Positions 33,845 through 42,892 of a stretch of 64,000 nucleotides of DNA are shown here, piece by piece. The position numbers and the translations under genes are program-made. Numbering within the stretch: position 1 is the stretch's first letter; each line of letters opens with the position of its first letter. Origin of the DNA: an uncultured Eudoraea sp. (GTDB taxonomy: Bacteria > Bacteroidota > Bacteroidia > Flavobacteriales > Flavobacteriaceae); NCBI RefSeq assembly GCF_947260015.1, contig NZ_CAMYOM010000002.1, positions 99,318 through 163,317 on the forward strand, written 5' to 3'. A model generated the notes under the pieces. That model did not search any database, had not been told where the DNA came from, and saw nothing but the letters and a program-made list of their open reading frames with translations.

Positions 33845-35092
33845 TTAATTGACTTTTTCTATTTGTTTCCCTTTTTCAGACATTTGTGCGTCAACAAAAG
33901 GTATAGGCACACCCTTTAAAAGCATGTTCCAGTATATCCATCGGAAGGCGAGTTTGCCCATATGATTCATTCTGCTCTCTTTCAAAAGCCTTAAAGGACC
34001 TACACCGGGAAAGGGAAATGTTCCTTCAACCGGTTCTGTTGTGTAGTTAAAATCAATCAATAAAGCTTTGCCACCACCTGTTTCAATAAAACAATTTGCA
34101 TGACCGTCAAAGTCCTCTTTTAACTCCTCACCATTTATATATCTCAATATATTATCCGTCAGGATTTCAGCTTCAAAATGGGCTACGGAACCTGCCTTTG
34201 ATGCCGGTAAATTAGTAGCGTCACCTATGGCAAATATATTCTTATGATCTGTGGACTGTAATGTCGCTTTGTTTGTTGGAATGTAATTCAGATCATCTCC
34301 CAGACCTGAGCGTTCTAGCAATGGATCGCCCATATTCGTTGGGACGGTTACTAAAAGGTCGTATTCTACCTCAGTATCCGCGTAATCTATGATTTTATTA
34401 TTCTCATAGTCAACCCGCTCTATATTAAAATCTGTAACTTCTTTAATGTTCTTTTCTTCCAACAAATAATGAAGGGTTTTCGTAGCGCGTGGCTTAGTAA
34501 AAGCCCCATCCAGGGGTGTTACAAAGGTAATATCTACCTTATCTCTCATCCCTTTGTTTTTGAAATAGGAATCCGCCAAAAATGCAAATTCTAAAGGAGC
34601 TACAGGACATTTTATGGGCATTTCTGTTATATGAACTACCAGTTTTCCACCTTCCCAGGATCTAAATTTATCCCTTAATGCTTTGGCTCCTTCATATGTA
34701 TAGAAATCAAAGATGTTTTTATACCATTTTGGCCCTTTCATACCTTCTATTTCTTCCGGTACAGTTTTCGTTCCTGTGGCTACAATTAAAACATCATACA
34801 ACAGCTCCTGGCCATCGGTAAGAAGTACCTTATTGTTTTCCGGTTCAATGAGATCTATTTTTTCCTGGATATAGTTAACACCTTTAGGTAAAAACTTGGA
34901 TCCTTTTTTCTTAACCTGTTTTGTAGTATAAATATCAAAAGGAAGAAATAAGAACCCAGGCTGGTAATAATGGGTTTTGTATTGATCTACAATGGAAATC
35001 TTCCACTCTTTTTTAGGCAGACTGGATACCAAATGATTGGCCATCATAGTTCCGGAAGTTCCTGCACCTAATATGACTAAATTTTTCATCAT
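33845..35092 (-). CDS. sqr: Sulfide:quinone oxidoreductase-like flavoprotein
   Basis: A 415-residue FAD-dependent enzyme of the SQR family that oxidises sulfide and reduces quinone at the membrane. The dinucleotide-binding motif VILGAGTSGTMMA lies at residues 6-18, the second FAD motif 'DHKNIFAIGDATNLPASKAG' at about 282-301, and candidate redox cysteines are C162 (IKCPVAPLEF) and C334 (HANCFIETGGGKA). The C-terminal 40 residues include an amphipathic stretch for membrane attachment. First gene of the sqr-tusE-drsE operon. Two adjacent ATGs exist; 35092 is given. Confidence 0.88.
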   Translation of the reverse strand: MMKNLVILGAGTSGTMMANHLVSSLPKKEWKISIVDQYKTHYYQPGFLFLPFDIYTTKQVKKKGSKFLPKGVNYIQEKIDLIEPENNKVLLTDGQELLYDVLIVATGTKTVPEEIEGMKGPKWYKNIFDFYTYEGAKALRDKFRSWEGGKLVVHITEMPIKCPVAPLEFAFLADSYFKNKGMRDKVDITFVTPLDGAFTKPRATKTLHYLLEEKNIKEVTDFNIERVDYENNKIIDYADTEVEYDLLVTVPTNMGDPLLERSGLGDDLNYIPTNKATLQSTDHKNIFAIGDATNLPASKAGSVAHFEAEILTDNILRYINGEELKEDFDGHANCFIETGGGKALLIDFNYTTEPVEGTFPFPGVGPLRLLKESRMNHMGKLAFRWIYWNMLLKGVPIPFVDAQMSEKGKQIEKVN

Positions 35093-35147
35093 TATTTACC
35101 TTATTTAGTTTAAAATACAGGGATTTTTTAACCCGTATTTAATGATG

Positions 35148-35218
35148 TAAAATTAATTATAGGAAGTGCTGTAAAATATGACATAAGTCATATATCCCGC
35201 TTGTGTAACTGTTGTTAC
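35148..35218 (-). promoter_or_regulatory. Promoter of the sqr operon with ATGAC-N4-GTCAT and GTAAC-N4-GTTAC sites
   Basis: Minus-strand TAATTTTA (35148-35155; one mismatch to TAnnTTTG) with ATGACATAAGTCAT (35178-35191) centred exactly 29.5 bp upstream. A second palindrome, GTAACTGTTGTTAC (35205-35218), lies 27 bp further upstream. The remainder of the 35093-35499 gap holds no gene that I can see. Confidence 0.76.
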
Positions 35219-35499
35219 ATATAGCTGACAAAAGTTATTTATCAAGGGGAATATTCACTAATTAGAAAGAATAGAATAATTGTTTGATAGAACACAAATT
35301 GTGAACTCCACGACATAAAATAATCTAAATAAAAGTAACAAAAGATCGACAGTTCCGGTAAATAGTAACCGAAAAAGACCCTTTAATGAGAATAAAATGA
35401 GCCATCCATTTTGTAAACTACATTAAAGATGATACCTTGATTTCATTATTAACGAAGTTCTGTTGTATAATAAGGGCTGCACACTAAACCAATCGCTTT

Positions 35500-36837
35500 A
35501 TGATTACTATTTTATTACTCCTTTTGAGTGTGGCAATCATTGTATTCCTCACTGCTAAATTAAAAGTTCATCCATTTTTAGCCCTACTCTGTGCCGCTAT
35601 CTTTTTTGGCCTCCTTTCGGGTATGGAATTGAATATAATTGTACAATCTATAAATGACGGGTTTGGCATTACATTGGGAAAAATTGGAGTTGTCATTGTC
35701 CTGGGTGTTATAATTGGTGCCTTTCTTGAGCATTCAGGTGGGGCCTATAAACTGGCTGAAATAATCCTTAAAATAATAGGTAAAAACCGGGTACATGAGG
35801 CCATGGGTTTAGTAGGTTTTGTAGTCTCGATCCCAGTATTTTCCGATAGCGGGTTTATAATTCTCAATCCATTAAATAAAAGCCTTTCTAAAAGGGCCGG
35901 ATTGTCCATCGTAGGGACTGCCACGGCTTTGATGCTCGGGCTAATGATCACTCATGTTCTGGTTCCTCCTACCCCGGGTCCTATAGCAGCGGCGGGAATA
36001 ATAGGTGCGGATGTAGGCATGGTAATGTTAATTGGTCTCATCATTGGTGTTCTCTCACTGGTTGTAGCCATTTTTTATTGTAAAAAAATGGGTGCCAAAC
36101 ACTATTTAGATCCAAATCCGGAAATTTCGGAAGATGAGATTCAGGAAAAAATTAAGCAGGCCCCAAGTGCATTTAAGTCGTTTTTACCTATTTTGATCCC
36201 CATTCTACTGATCGTAGGAAAATCACTGGTAGAATTTAATGCAACTCCGGGCCAGGCGGAAACTACATGGGTGAAATTTATTTCCTTCGTTGGTTCTCCG
36301 GTAATTGCTCTTATAATTGGTATGCTTTTCGCTTTCTTACTCCCAAGGAAGTGGGATAAAACTATACTATCCACCACTGGTTGGGTTGGGAATGCCCTTT
36401 CCGATGCCTCAAACATTATTCTTATTACAGGTGCCGGAGGGATTTTTGGCACTATCTTACAGAATAGTGGAATTGCTACTACCCTGGCAGATACACTCTC
36501 TACCGCCAATTTGGGTATTTGGCTGCCCTTTATGTTATGTGCAGCAATTAAAACAGCTCAAGGCTCATCAACAGTTGCGCTAATAACAACGGCTTCAATC
36601 ATAGCTCCTTTATTGATTTCCATGGGTTTTGTAACGGAAATAGATAAAGCTTTGGTTGTTTCTGCAATAGGTGCCGGCGCAATGGTAGTTTCACATGCAA
36701 ACGACAGCGGATTTTGGATCCTTACTCAGTTCTCTGGTATAGATGTGAAAACCGGATATAGGGTATATACCCTGGGTACTTTCATAGTTGGTTCATTTGC
36801 AGCATTGCTGGTATACGTTGCAACCTTTATAGTTTAA
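35500..36837 (+). CDS. GntP-family gluconate/organic acid:H+ symporter
   Basis: A 445-residue inner-membrane transporter with about 12-14 hydrophobic segments. GntP hallmarks are GAFLEHSGGAYKLAEIILK, 'FVVSIPVFSDSGFIILNPLNK' (in part), HVLVPPTPGPIAAAG, and the C-terminal AQGSSTVALITTASI and SHANDSGFWILTQFSG. The family carries gluconate and related hydroxyacids such as glycerate. It is followed by an MFS transporter and an ADP-ribosylglycohydrolase lipoprotein with 240-250-bp gaps, so these may be separate transcripts. Confidence 0.9.
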   Translation: MITILLLLLSVAIIVFLTAKLKVHPFLALLCAAIFFGLLSGMELNIIVQSINDGFGITLGKIGVVIVLGVIIGAFLEHSGGAYKLAEIILKIIGKNRVHEAMGLVGFVVSIPVFSDSGFIILNPLNKSLSKRAGLSIVGTATALMLGLMITHVLVPPTPGPIAAAGIIGADVGMVMLIGLIIGVLSLVVAIFYCKKMGAKHYLDPNPEISEDEIQEKIKQAPSAFKSFLPILIPILLIVGKSLVEFNATPGQAETTWVKFISFVGSPVIALIIGMLFAFLLPRKWDKTILSTTGWVGNALSDASNIILITGAGGIFGTILQNSGIATTLADTLSTANLGIWLPFMLCAAIKTAQGSSTVALITTASIIAPLLISMGFVTEIDKALVVSAIGAGAMVVSHANDSGFWILTQFSGIDVKTGYRVYTLGTFIVGSFAALLVYVATFIV

Positions 36838-37089
36838 TAAAATACTCAAACTAGTATTTATACTTTATGTGATTTCCGCATTCTTAGTTAAGGGCGACCG
36901 TATTTTATCCTAAATTAGCTAAAAATCAATTAAATTTATCAGTTGCCTAAAAATGCACAAGATTTCGAAAGGATTTGATAGGACAATTATAATTTAATTA
37001 TGATTTTAGTAAAAAAGACATTAATCTTATATATTCAAACTAACTCTTTTTGACCAATATGAGTTTGTCAATCAACCAAAACTAAACAA

Positions 37090-38328
37090 ATGGAAAACAC
37101 AACAAACGCCCCCCAAATTAATTCTAAACGTCTTTTTTATGGTAGTTGTTTTGCTTTAATCACTACGGCTTTATCTTTTAGTATTCGGGCCGGTATTCTG
37201 CCACAATTAGGAGAAGAACTAAGTTTATCAGCCGAACAATTGGGTTTTATTAACTCTATGTGGTTCCTGGGTTTTCCGATATCTATGGTCATAGGTGGAT
37301 TGATATATCATAGTGTGGGTGGAAAAAGGATTATGCAATTTGCATTTTTTGCCCATGCGCTTGGTATTATTCTGACCATTTATTCAGGTAGTTATATAGG
37401 ACTATTAATTTCTACTTTACTAATTGGATTGGGAAATGGCTGTACAGAAGCGGCCTGTAACCCAATGATTGCCGATGCATACCAGGGCAGCAGGATGAGT
37501 AAAATGTTGAATAGATTTCATATGTGGTTTCCCGGGGGAATAGTAATTGGAAGTCTGATTTCAAAATTTATGACGGATGCCGGATTAGGTTGGGAAACTC
37601 AAATATGGGTTATTTTAATCCCGACATTAATTTATGCCTACCTCTATTTCGGACAAGCCTGGCCTAAGGCAAAAATTAAGGAAGCCGCATCAATTGGAAG
37701 CAACTTCAAAGCAATGTTCTCCCCTTTATTTATTTTTATGATGGTATGTATGGCTTTAACCGCTATAACGGAGTTTGGTCCGCAACAATGGGTTGGCATT
37801 ATTTTATCTAAAAGTGGTGCTTCACCTATGCTGATATTAGCACTGGTAACCGGACTAATGGCGGTTGCAAGGTATTTTGGGGGTGTGGTTGTGAAAAAAT
37901 TTGATCAGACCGGAGTATTGCTTGGGTCATCAATTCTGGCAACGCTCGGTATTTATCTTTTTAGCACACAAACCGGAGGCATGGCTTACGTGGCAGCCGT
38001 AATATTTGCCCTCGGAATCGCATATTTCTGGCCGAATATGATTGGCTTTACTGCTGCTAAGATACCTAAAAGCGGGGCCCTGGGAATGTCTGTTATTGGC
38101 GCGGTTGGCATGTTTTCATCTTCCATTTTTCAACCAATCATAGGCAAATGGATTGATTCTGACAGGGCCGAAGTGGCCGCCAGTGGACTTACGGGCGATG
38201 AGCTGGAATTAGTAGCCGGACAGCAAACACTGGGAACAATGGTCATATTTCCCGCCATCTTAATTGTGCTGTTTACTATACTTTGGTTCTGGATAAAGAA
38301 GCGGAAGGCTGAGACTGCCATGGCGTAG
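37090..38328 (+). CDS. MFS transporter
   Basis: A 412-residue major facilitator with 12 predicted transmembrane helices, 'GGLIYHSVGGKRIMQFAFFAH' (loop 2-3, in part) and GLGNGCTEAACNPMIAD in helix 4. The pattern FHMWFPGG and the helix-5 region resemble flavobacterial sugar or organic acid MFS proteins; the substrate cannot be read. The upstream 250 bp has no gene and no palindrome with the correct spacing. Confidence 0.88.
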   Translation: MENTTNAPQINSKRLFYGSCFALITTALSFSIRAGILPQLGEELSLSAEQLGFINSMWFLGFPISMVIGGLIYHSVGGKRIMQFAFFAHALGIILTIYSGSYIGLLISTLLIGLGNGCTEAACNPMIADAYQGSRMSKMLNRFHMWFPGGIVIGSLISKFMTDAGLGWETQIWVILIPTLIYAYLYFGQAWPKAKIKEAASIGSNFKAMFSPLFIFMMVCMALTAITEFGPQQWVGIILSKSGASPMLILALVTGLMAVARYFGGVVVKKFDQTGVLLGSSILATLGIYLFSTQTGGMAYVAAVIFALGIAYFWPNMIGFTAAKIPKSGALGMSVIGAVGMFSSSIFQPIIGKWIDSDRAEVAASGLTGDELELVAGQQTLGTMVIFPAILIVLFTILWFWIKKRKAETAMA

Positions 38329-38568
38329 CCTCCAAATTATTAATACCTCAAAGCAAGCGGGATACAACGGCATTGAATTATTTTCAGCTAAAGGCAATGA
38401 AAAACACTATTCCAAACTTGGAAAACAGTAGGTCTGTTTGGAGATAGTAACCACCTATGAGGCCTCGGTATACCCAAAAAAAATTTTCCAGTTCTAATCA
38501 AAAAACCCGGCTGTCTGGATGGGATAAATTGAAGTAACCTATTCTTAAACAGCTAAATAACATTTAAA

Positions 38569-39981
38569 ATGAAGCAAGCGCTTAAATTAATATTTCCAAT
38601 CGGGCCTACGCTCCTATTTGGTTTACTTATTTTATCCTGCAAAGAAAACCCAAAGGACCAGCTAAAATCTGTTGAAAATATTCTGGCTGATCCTGATTTG
38701 ACTTATAATGCCTATTCATCCAAATCTACGGATAAACTTATTTCCCGTTCAGAGTATTCAAACAAACTATACGGTTTTTGGTTGGGTCAATGCATTGCCA
38801 ATTGGACAGGATTGGTAACAGAAATGGACAAAATTGGAAATATTGGAGCGATAAAAACAGGACCCTTCTATACCAGGGAAGATTGGGGAACGCCAGACCA
38901 GCCCAGTATATGGGGTGAAGGCCTGCCAAGTGAATTATCGGATAACATAGACTTTGTTTTCCGGGGAGAAGATGAGGTTTGGGGTGCCGATGATGATACA
39001 GATATTGAATATATGTATCAGCATTTGTTGTATACCAATAAGACCAGCATGTTAAGCGGAAAGCAAATTAAGGAAGGCTGGCTGAAACATATAAAACACG
39101 AGGAAGAAAACTATTTGTGGGTTGCGAATCAAAAAGCGCTGGATATGATGCTCAATGGTGCGGTACCCCCGGAAACAAGTGACCCACAAATTACAAAAGA
39201 CACTATATATGACAATTATCACGAGATGATAGATGCGCAATTAACTACAGAGATTTTTGGTCTTTTTGCTCCTGGAAGACCGGATATTGCTTTAAAGATG
39301 GCAAATTTACCCATCCGGACAACGGCCCGGGAAAATGCTCAATGGATCTCTGAATTCTATGTTATCATGCATTCCTTAGCGTCCGAAGTTGATAAAACCC
39401 TAGTCGAAAAAGAGCAAATAGCACGGATGGCTCTGCAGGCTCGAGAACACCTTCCCCATGATTCATATGCTGCTAAGATGTTCGATTTTGTAAAAGGCAA
39501 ATACGATGAAAATATTCCGTGGGAGCAAGCTCGGGACGACTTATATGAGCGCTATCAGATAAACCAGGAAGATGGATATACCATAACCTCAAAGAATATT
39601 TTTTGTAATGGTTGCTTTGCGGCAGGAATAAATTTTGGTGCCAGTATAGTAAGTCTTTTTTATGGCGAAGGAGACATCAAAGAGACAATTAAGATTGGGG
39701 CACTGGCCGGATGGGACTCAGATAACCCTACTGCCACCTGGGGTGGTCTATTGGGCTTTATGCTTGGTAAAGAAGGGGTGGAAGCCGCTTTCGGTCGAAA
39801 ATTTTCTGATAAATTTAATATTCACAGAACCAGGGTGAACTTTCCAAATGACGGATTAGATACTTTTGATGAAATGGCTAAAAAGGGTATTTATATCATT
39901 GACCGGGTTGTGCAGGAAGAAATGGGTGGAGGCGTAGATCTGGAAAAAGATATATGGCTCGTTCCTAAAGAGGGATTGTAA
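38569..39981 (+). CDS. ADP-ribosylglycohydrolase-family lipoprotein
   Basis: A 470-residue protein with a lipoprotein signal ending LILSC. The mature part belongs to the ADP-ribosylglycohydrolase fold: GFWLGQCIANWTGLVTEMD, the first metal motif in 'DDDTDIEYMYQHLL', and the second in AGWDSDNPTATWGGLLGFMLG, which corresponds to the family's GxDxDTxAA helix with N in place of one T. Exported relatives in Bacteroidota probably act on sugar- or nucleoside-derived substrates rather than protein ADP-ribose. The neighbouring transporters point to uptake of a related compound; this is inference. Confidence 0.82.
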   Translation: MKQALKLIFPIGPTLLFGLLILSCKENPKDQLKSVENILADPDLTYNAYSSKSTDKLISRSEYSNKLYGFWLGQCIANWTGLVTEMDKIGNIGAIKTGPFYTREDWGTPDQPSIWGEGLPSELSDNIDFVFRGEDEVWGADDDTDIEYMYQHLLYTNKTSMLSGKQIKEGWLKHIKHEEENYLWVANQKALDMMLNGAVPPETSDPQITKDTIYDNYHEMIDAQLTTEIFGLFAPGRPDIALKMANLPIRTTARENAQWISEFYVIMHSLASEVDKTLVEKEQIARMALQAREHLPHDSYAAKMFDFVKGKYDENIPWEQARDDLYERYQINQEDGYTITSKNIFCNGCFAAGINFGASIVSLFYGEGDIKETIKIGALAGWDSDNPTATWGGLLGFMLGKEGVEAAFGRKFSDKFNIHRTRVNFPNDGLDTFDEMAKKGIYIIDRVVQEEMGGGVDLEKDIWLVPKEGL

Positions 39982-40095
39982 CAAATAAATGAATTGGAAA
40001 ACGAAGTCTGAACTTTCCATGTATTTAATTGTACCAGATTTTCAGGTTGATCACAAGTATTATAAAATTTCAGTAACTTTAATGTTATTCAATTA

Positions 40096-40803
40096 ATGAA
40101 ACCAGAGAATAATCATTTTCTTAAATATCTAGAGGCACTTTCCTCTTCTCCTTTTTTCAAGGATTCCAGTACCGGCTCTATTAAGGAACTATTGCATTCC
40201 ATGTCGGAGGAACATTGGAACGCGAAAAGTTTTAAAAGCAGTACAGATGTAATGTCCACATTCCACTTCATCGTATCGGGCAGGTTAAAAGTATATAAGT
40301 CCAATCCGGATTCAGGTAGAGAACATACGGTTTTTGTGCTGTCTAAGGGTGATGTTTTTGATGTTCTATCTTTACTGGACACTAAGCCGCATGATGTATA
40401 CTGGGAAGCGTTGGATTCATTGGAGGTCTTAAAAATTCCTATGGAACAAATGCGTCATTGGATTAATAAATATCCGGTAATGCACAAAGCCATATTATAT
40501 TATCTGGGTGACCGTATGCGACAACTTATGGATGTTGCCACTGATGTTACCCTTCACAGTACTTTGGTGCGCCTCTCTGCATTGCTCCTTAAAAATATAA
40601 ATGGAGAAACCCGCAAATTAGAATTAATCAATAATTTACCAAATGATGAGATTGCCGGCCTCATAGGCACTACTCGGGCTGTTGTGAGCAGGCACATCCA
40701 GGAATTAAAACGTTGTGGTGCAATTTCGGTAAGTCGCAAACAAATTAATGTTAAGAATCTGGAATTGCTATTATCAATTGCTGAAGAAAAGTACATTCCT
40801 TAA
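40096..40803 (+). CDS. Crp/Fnr-family transcriptional regulator
   Basis: A 235-residue regulator: cyclic-nucleotide-binding-like beta-roll (about 25-130), dimerisation helix, and a C-terminal winged helix. The recognition helix reads T-T-R194-A195-V-V-S198-R199-HIQEL. Compared with CRP (R180-E181-T-V-G-R185) and FNR (E209..S212-R213) it keeps the flanking arginine and the S-R pair but has Ala in place of the conserved Glu. There is no FNR-type N-terminal cysteine cluster. It is the only Crp/Fnr protein in the window and a candidate reader of the RTRAC-N4-GTYAY palindromes. Its own promoter region shows no such site. Confidence 0.9.
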   Translation: MKPENNHFLKYLEALSSSPFFKDSSTGSIKELLHSMSEEHWNAKSFKSSTDVMSTFHFIVSGRLKVYKSNPDSGREHTVFVLSKGDVFDVLSLLDTKPHDVYWEALDSLEVLKIPMEQMRHWINKYPVMHKAILYYLGDRMRQLMDVATDVTLHSTLVRLSALLLKNINGETRKLELINNLPNDEIAGLIGTTRAVVSRHIQELKRCGAISVSRKQINVKNLELLLSIAEEKYIP

Positions 40804-41039
40804 TTAATTTTTTTTTTGGAGAACCATTCCATTTGTCATTCTAAAATTATCAATTACCGGATATCGCAAATTTTACTAAAGTGCTACTTAGGTAGCTGTA
40901 TTTGCTTTTAAAATCAAATAACTTTATAGTTTTAATTAAAGGGGAAGATTATTGCGAGTAAAGGATAGGTAATTCTTCATTTGTCACTTGATAAAACTTT
41001 TACTGAATAAAAATGGTTGGATAATAAACAACCTTCGTT

Positions 41040-41477
41040 ATGGCTTTTTATAAAAAATTTAATTATCTGTTAAATTTAGCATTATTGAACGTTTTCAAAA
41101 GCAATGGTATAAAGCCCAGTAAAACCGTATACCTGCCATTCAAATCCAAATATCCCAAAGCTACATTTGTACAATGGAAACAAATTGATGTGTTTAGATG
41201 GCAAGTAACCTTTCGCTTCAATAAAGAAGAACATTTCGCATTATTCAATTGTGAGGGCAAATGGCTTGAAACAATTACTCCCGTATCATTAGAAATTACT
41301 CCAAAACAAGTACAACAAAATTTTGCAGGAAATTATAGCAATGATGGACTTCAGCAAATCTACCATGTAGAAACCCCTAAGCAAAGTCTTTACGAAATAA
41401 GCTGGAATAATGGTATTAATGTTCTGAAACTCTTATATAACTCATCAGGAAAAATAATTGGTAAAATGATTTCATAA
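41040..41477 (+). CDS. PepSY-like (DUF2874-type) small protein
   Basis: A 145-residue protein with the pattern of the Bacteroidota PepSY-like fold: 'KYPKATFVQWKQIDVFRWQVTF' (in part), HFALFNCEGKWLETI, then a repeat half 'QQIYHVETPKQSLYEISW' and GKIIGKMIS. A clear signal peptide is missing; the first 25 residues are moderately hydrophobic and could act as an uncleaved anchor. Function unknown. It lies alone, 100 bp before the large amine operon, and is probably not part of it. Confidence 0.62.
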   Translation: MAFYKKFNYLLNLALLNVFKSNGIKPSKTVYLPFKSKYPKATFVQWKQIDVFRWQVTFRFNKEEHFALFNCEGKWLETITPVSLEITPKQVQQNFAGNYSNDGLQQIYHVETPKQSLYEISWNNGINVLKLLYNSSGKIIGKMIS

Positions 41478-41577
41478 ATCAATGCATGTAGCTAAAAAAT
41501 TTGTCTAAGAAAAAATAGAAAAAAATATTAAAATTATTTTATTTAAGCTTACCTTATAAAAAAAGAAAATAATTAGT

Positions 41578-42891
41578 ATGATCAAAGAATTAACAAAATC
41601 ACAGGAACTCTTCGAAAGAAGGAAAAATGTAGTAGCCAATGGCGTGGGGGTGTTCAATACCGCCACTGTCAAAGAAGCCAAAGGTGCGATTATTATTGAT
41701 GTAGATGGGCGGGAACTTATTGATTTTGCCGGCGGCATTGGTGTTGTAAATGCAGGCCATTGTCCGGAACCCGTGGTACAGGCTATACGCGAACAAGCAG
41801 CTAAATATTTACATACCAGTTTTAATGTTGTGACTTATGAACCCTATATAGCATTATGTGAGGAATTGGCGGAGATTTTGCCCCATGGTAAAAATACTAA
41901 GGCAATGCTGGTAAGTACAGGAGCAGAAGCTGTGGAGAATGCCATTAAAATTGCAAGACAGGCCACCAAAAGACCTGCAATTTTATGCTATACCGGTGCC
42001 TACCATGGCCGGACTATGATGGCGATGACGCTAACTAGTAAGGTTAGTTATAAGTATGATTGCGGCCCTTTTGCTCCGGAAGTATACAGACTGCCATTTC
42101 CAAACTTTTATCGCTATAGAGGTATTAGAGATGAGGCTACTTTTGTCAAGGACGAATTAAAACGACTTCACGAAAGCGCCCTCAATCTGGTTGATATAGA
42201 AAGTGTTGCGGCAATTATTTTAGAGCCCATCCAGGGTGAAGGTGGTTTTAATCCAATACCCCAAGAATATTTAGAGGGGTTAAGAGCATTTTGCGATGAG
42301 CATGGCATCTTACTAATTATGGATGAAGTACAAAGCGGATTCTGTCGTACCGGACATTGGGCTAGCTGGCAACACTATGGTGTACAGCCAGATATAAGTA
42401 CCTACGCTAAATCGATGGGATCGGGACTTCCCATTGCAGCCGTCGTCGGGCGGGGGGAAATAATGGACGCTGCTGCTTCTGGCTCTATAGGTGGCACCTA
42501 TATTGGAAGTCCGGTTTGTTGTGTTGCCGCTTCGGCTACCATTAAATATATGAAGGAGATTAATCTTAATGAAAGGGCAAAACAGGTCGGTGATACCATC
42601 ATGAGCCGTTTGAAAAAGTTGATGAAAGATTATTCTGAAATAGGTGATGTGAGAGGCATTGGTGCAATGATTGGGATCGAGTTTGTTAAAAATAGTGATC
42701 CAAGGCAACCTAATTCAGAAGTTTGCGGCAAAATTGTAAAAGGCTGTTCGGAAAACGGGTTAATTATTCTTAGTGCAGGCACCCATAAAAATATTATTCG
42801 CATCCTCTCACCTTTGGTAATTACCCAGGAAGAATTAGAAAAAGGGTTATCTATTTTAGAAAATGAAATTAAAAAAGCAATAGGAAACTAA
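41578..42891 (+). CDS. Class III aminotransferase (4-aminobutyrate/diamine type)
   Basis: A 437-residue fold-type I PLP aminotransferase of the GabT/omega-amino acid group, which moves an amino group from a terminal amine to 2-oxoglutarate or pyruvate. Features: ISTGAEAVENA-like phosphate loop (here VSTGAEAVENAIKIAR), YTGAYHGRTMMAMTLT, ILEPIQGEGGF, IMDEVQSGFCRTG and the PLP lysine K278 in TYAKSMGSGLP. It is the first gene of a nine-member, 10-kb operon, one base before the amidase gene. Together with the semialdehyde dehydrogenase downstream it would give a GABA-like or 5-aminovalerate-like breakdown. Confidence 0.9.
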   Translation: MIKELTKSQELFERRKNVVANGVGVFNTATVKEAKGAIIIDVDGRELIDFAGGIGVVNAGHCPEPVVQAIREQAAKYLHTSFNVVTYEPYIALCEELAEILPHGKNTKAMLVSTGAEAVENAIKIARQATKRPAILCYTGAYHGRTMMAMTLTSKVSYKYDCGPFAPEVYRLPFPNFYRYRGIRDEATFVKDELKRLHESALNLVDIESVAAIILEPIQGEGGFNPIPQEYLEGLRAFCDEHGILLIMDEVQSGFCRTGHWASWQHYGVQPDISTYAKSMGSGLPIAAVVGRGEIMDAAASGSIGGTYIGSPVCCVAASATIKYMKEINLNERAKQVGDTIMSRLKKLMKDYSEIGDVRGIGAMIGIEFVKNSDPRQPNSEVCGKIVKGCSENGLIILSAGTHKNIIRILSPLVITQEELEKGLSILENEIKKAIGN

Positions 42892-42892
42892 T

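Noticed and set aside
37000..37013. ATGATTTTAGTAAA before the MFS gene as a member of the palindrome set
   Set aside because: Two mismatches in the right arm and no TAnnTTTG box at 28-31 bp.
38329..38568. Gap between the MFS and ADP-ribosylglycohydrolase genes searched for a small gene or RNA
   Set aside because: No frame with coding character, no strong hairpin and no recognisable RNA.
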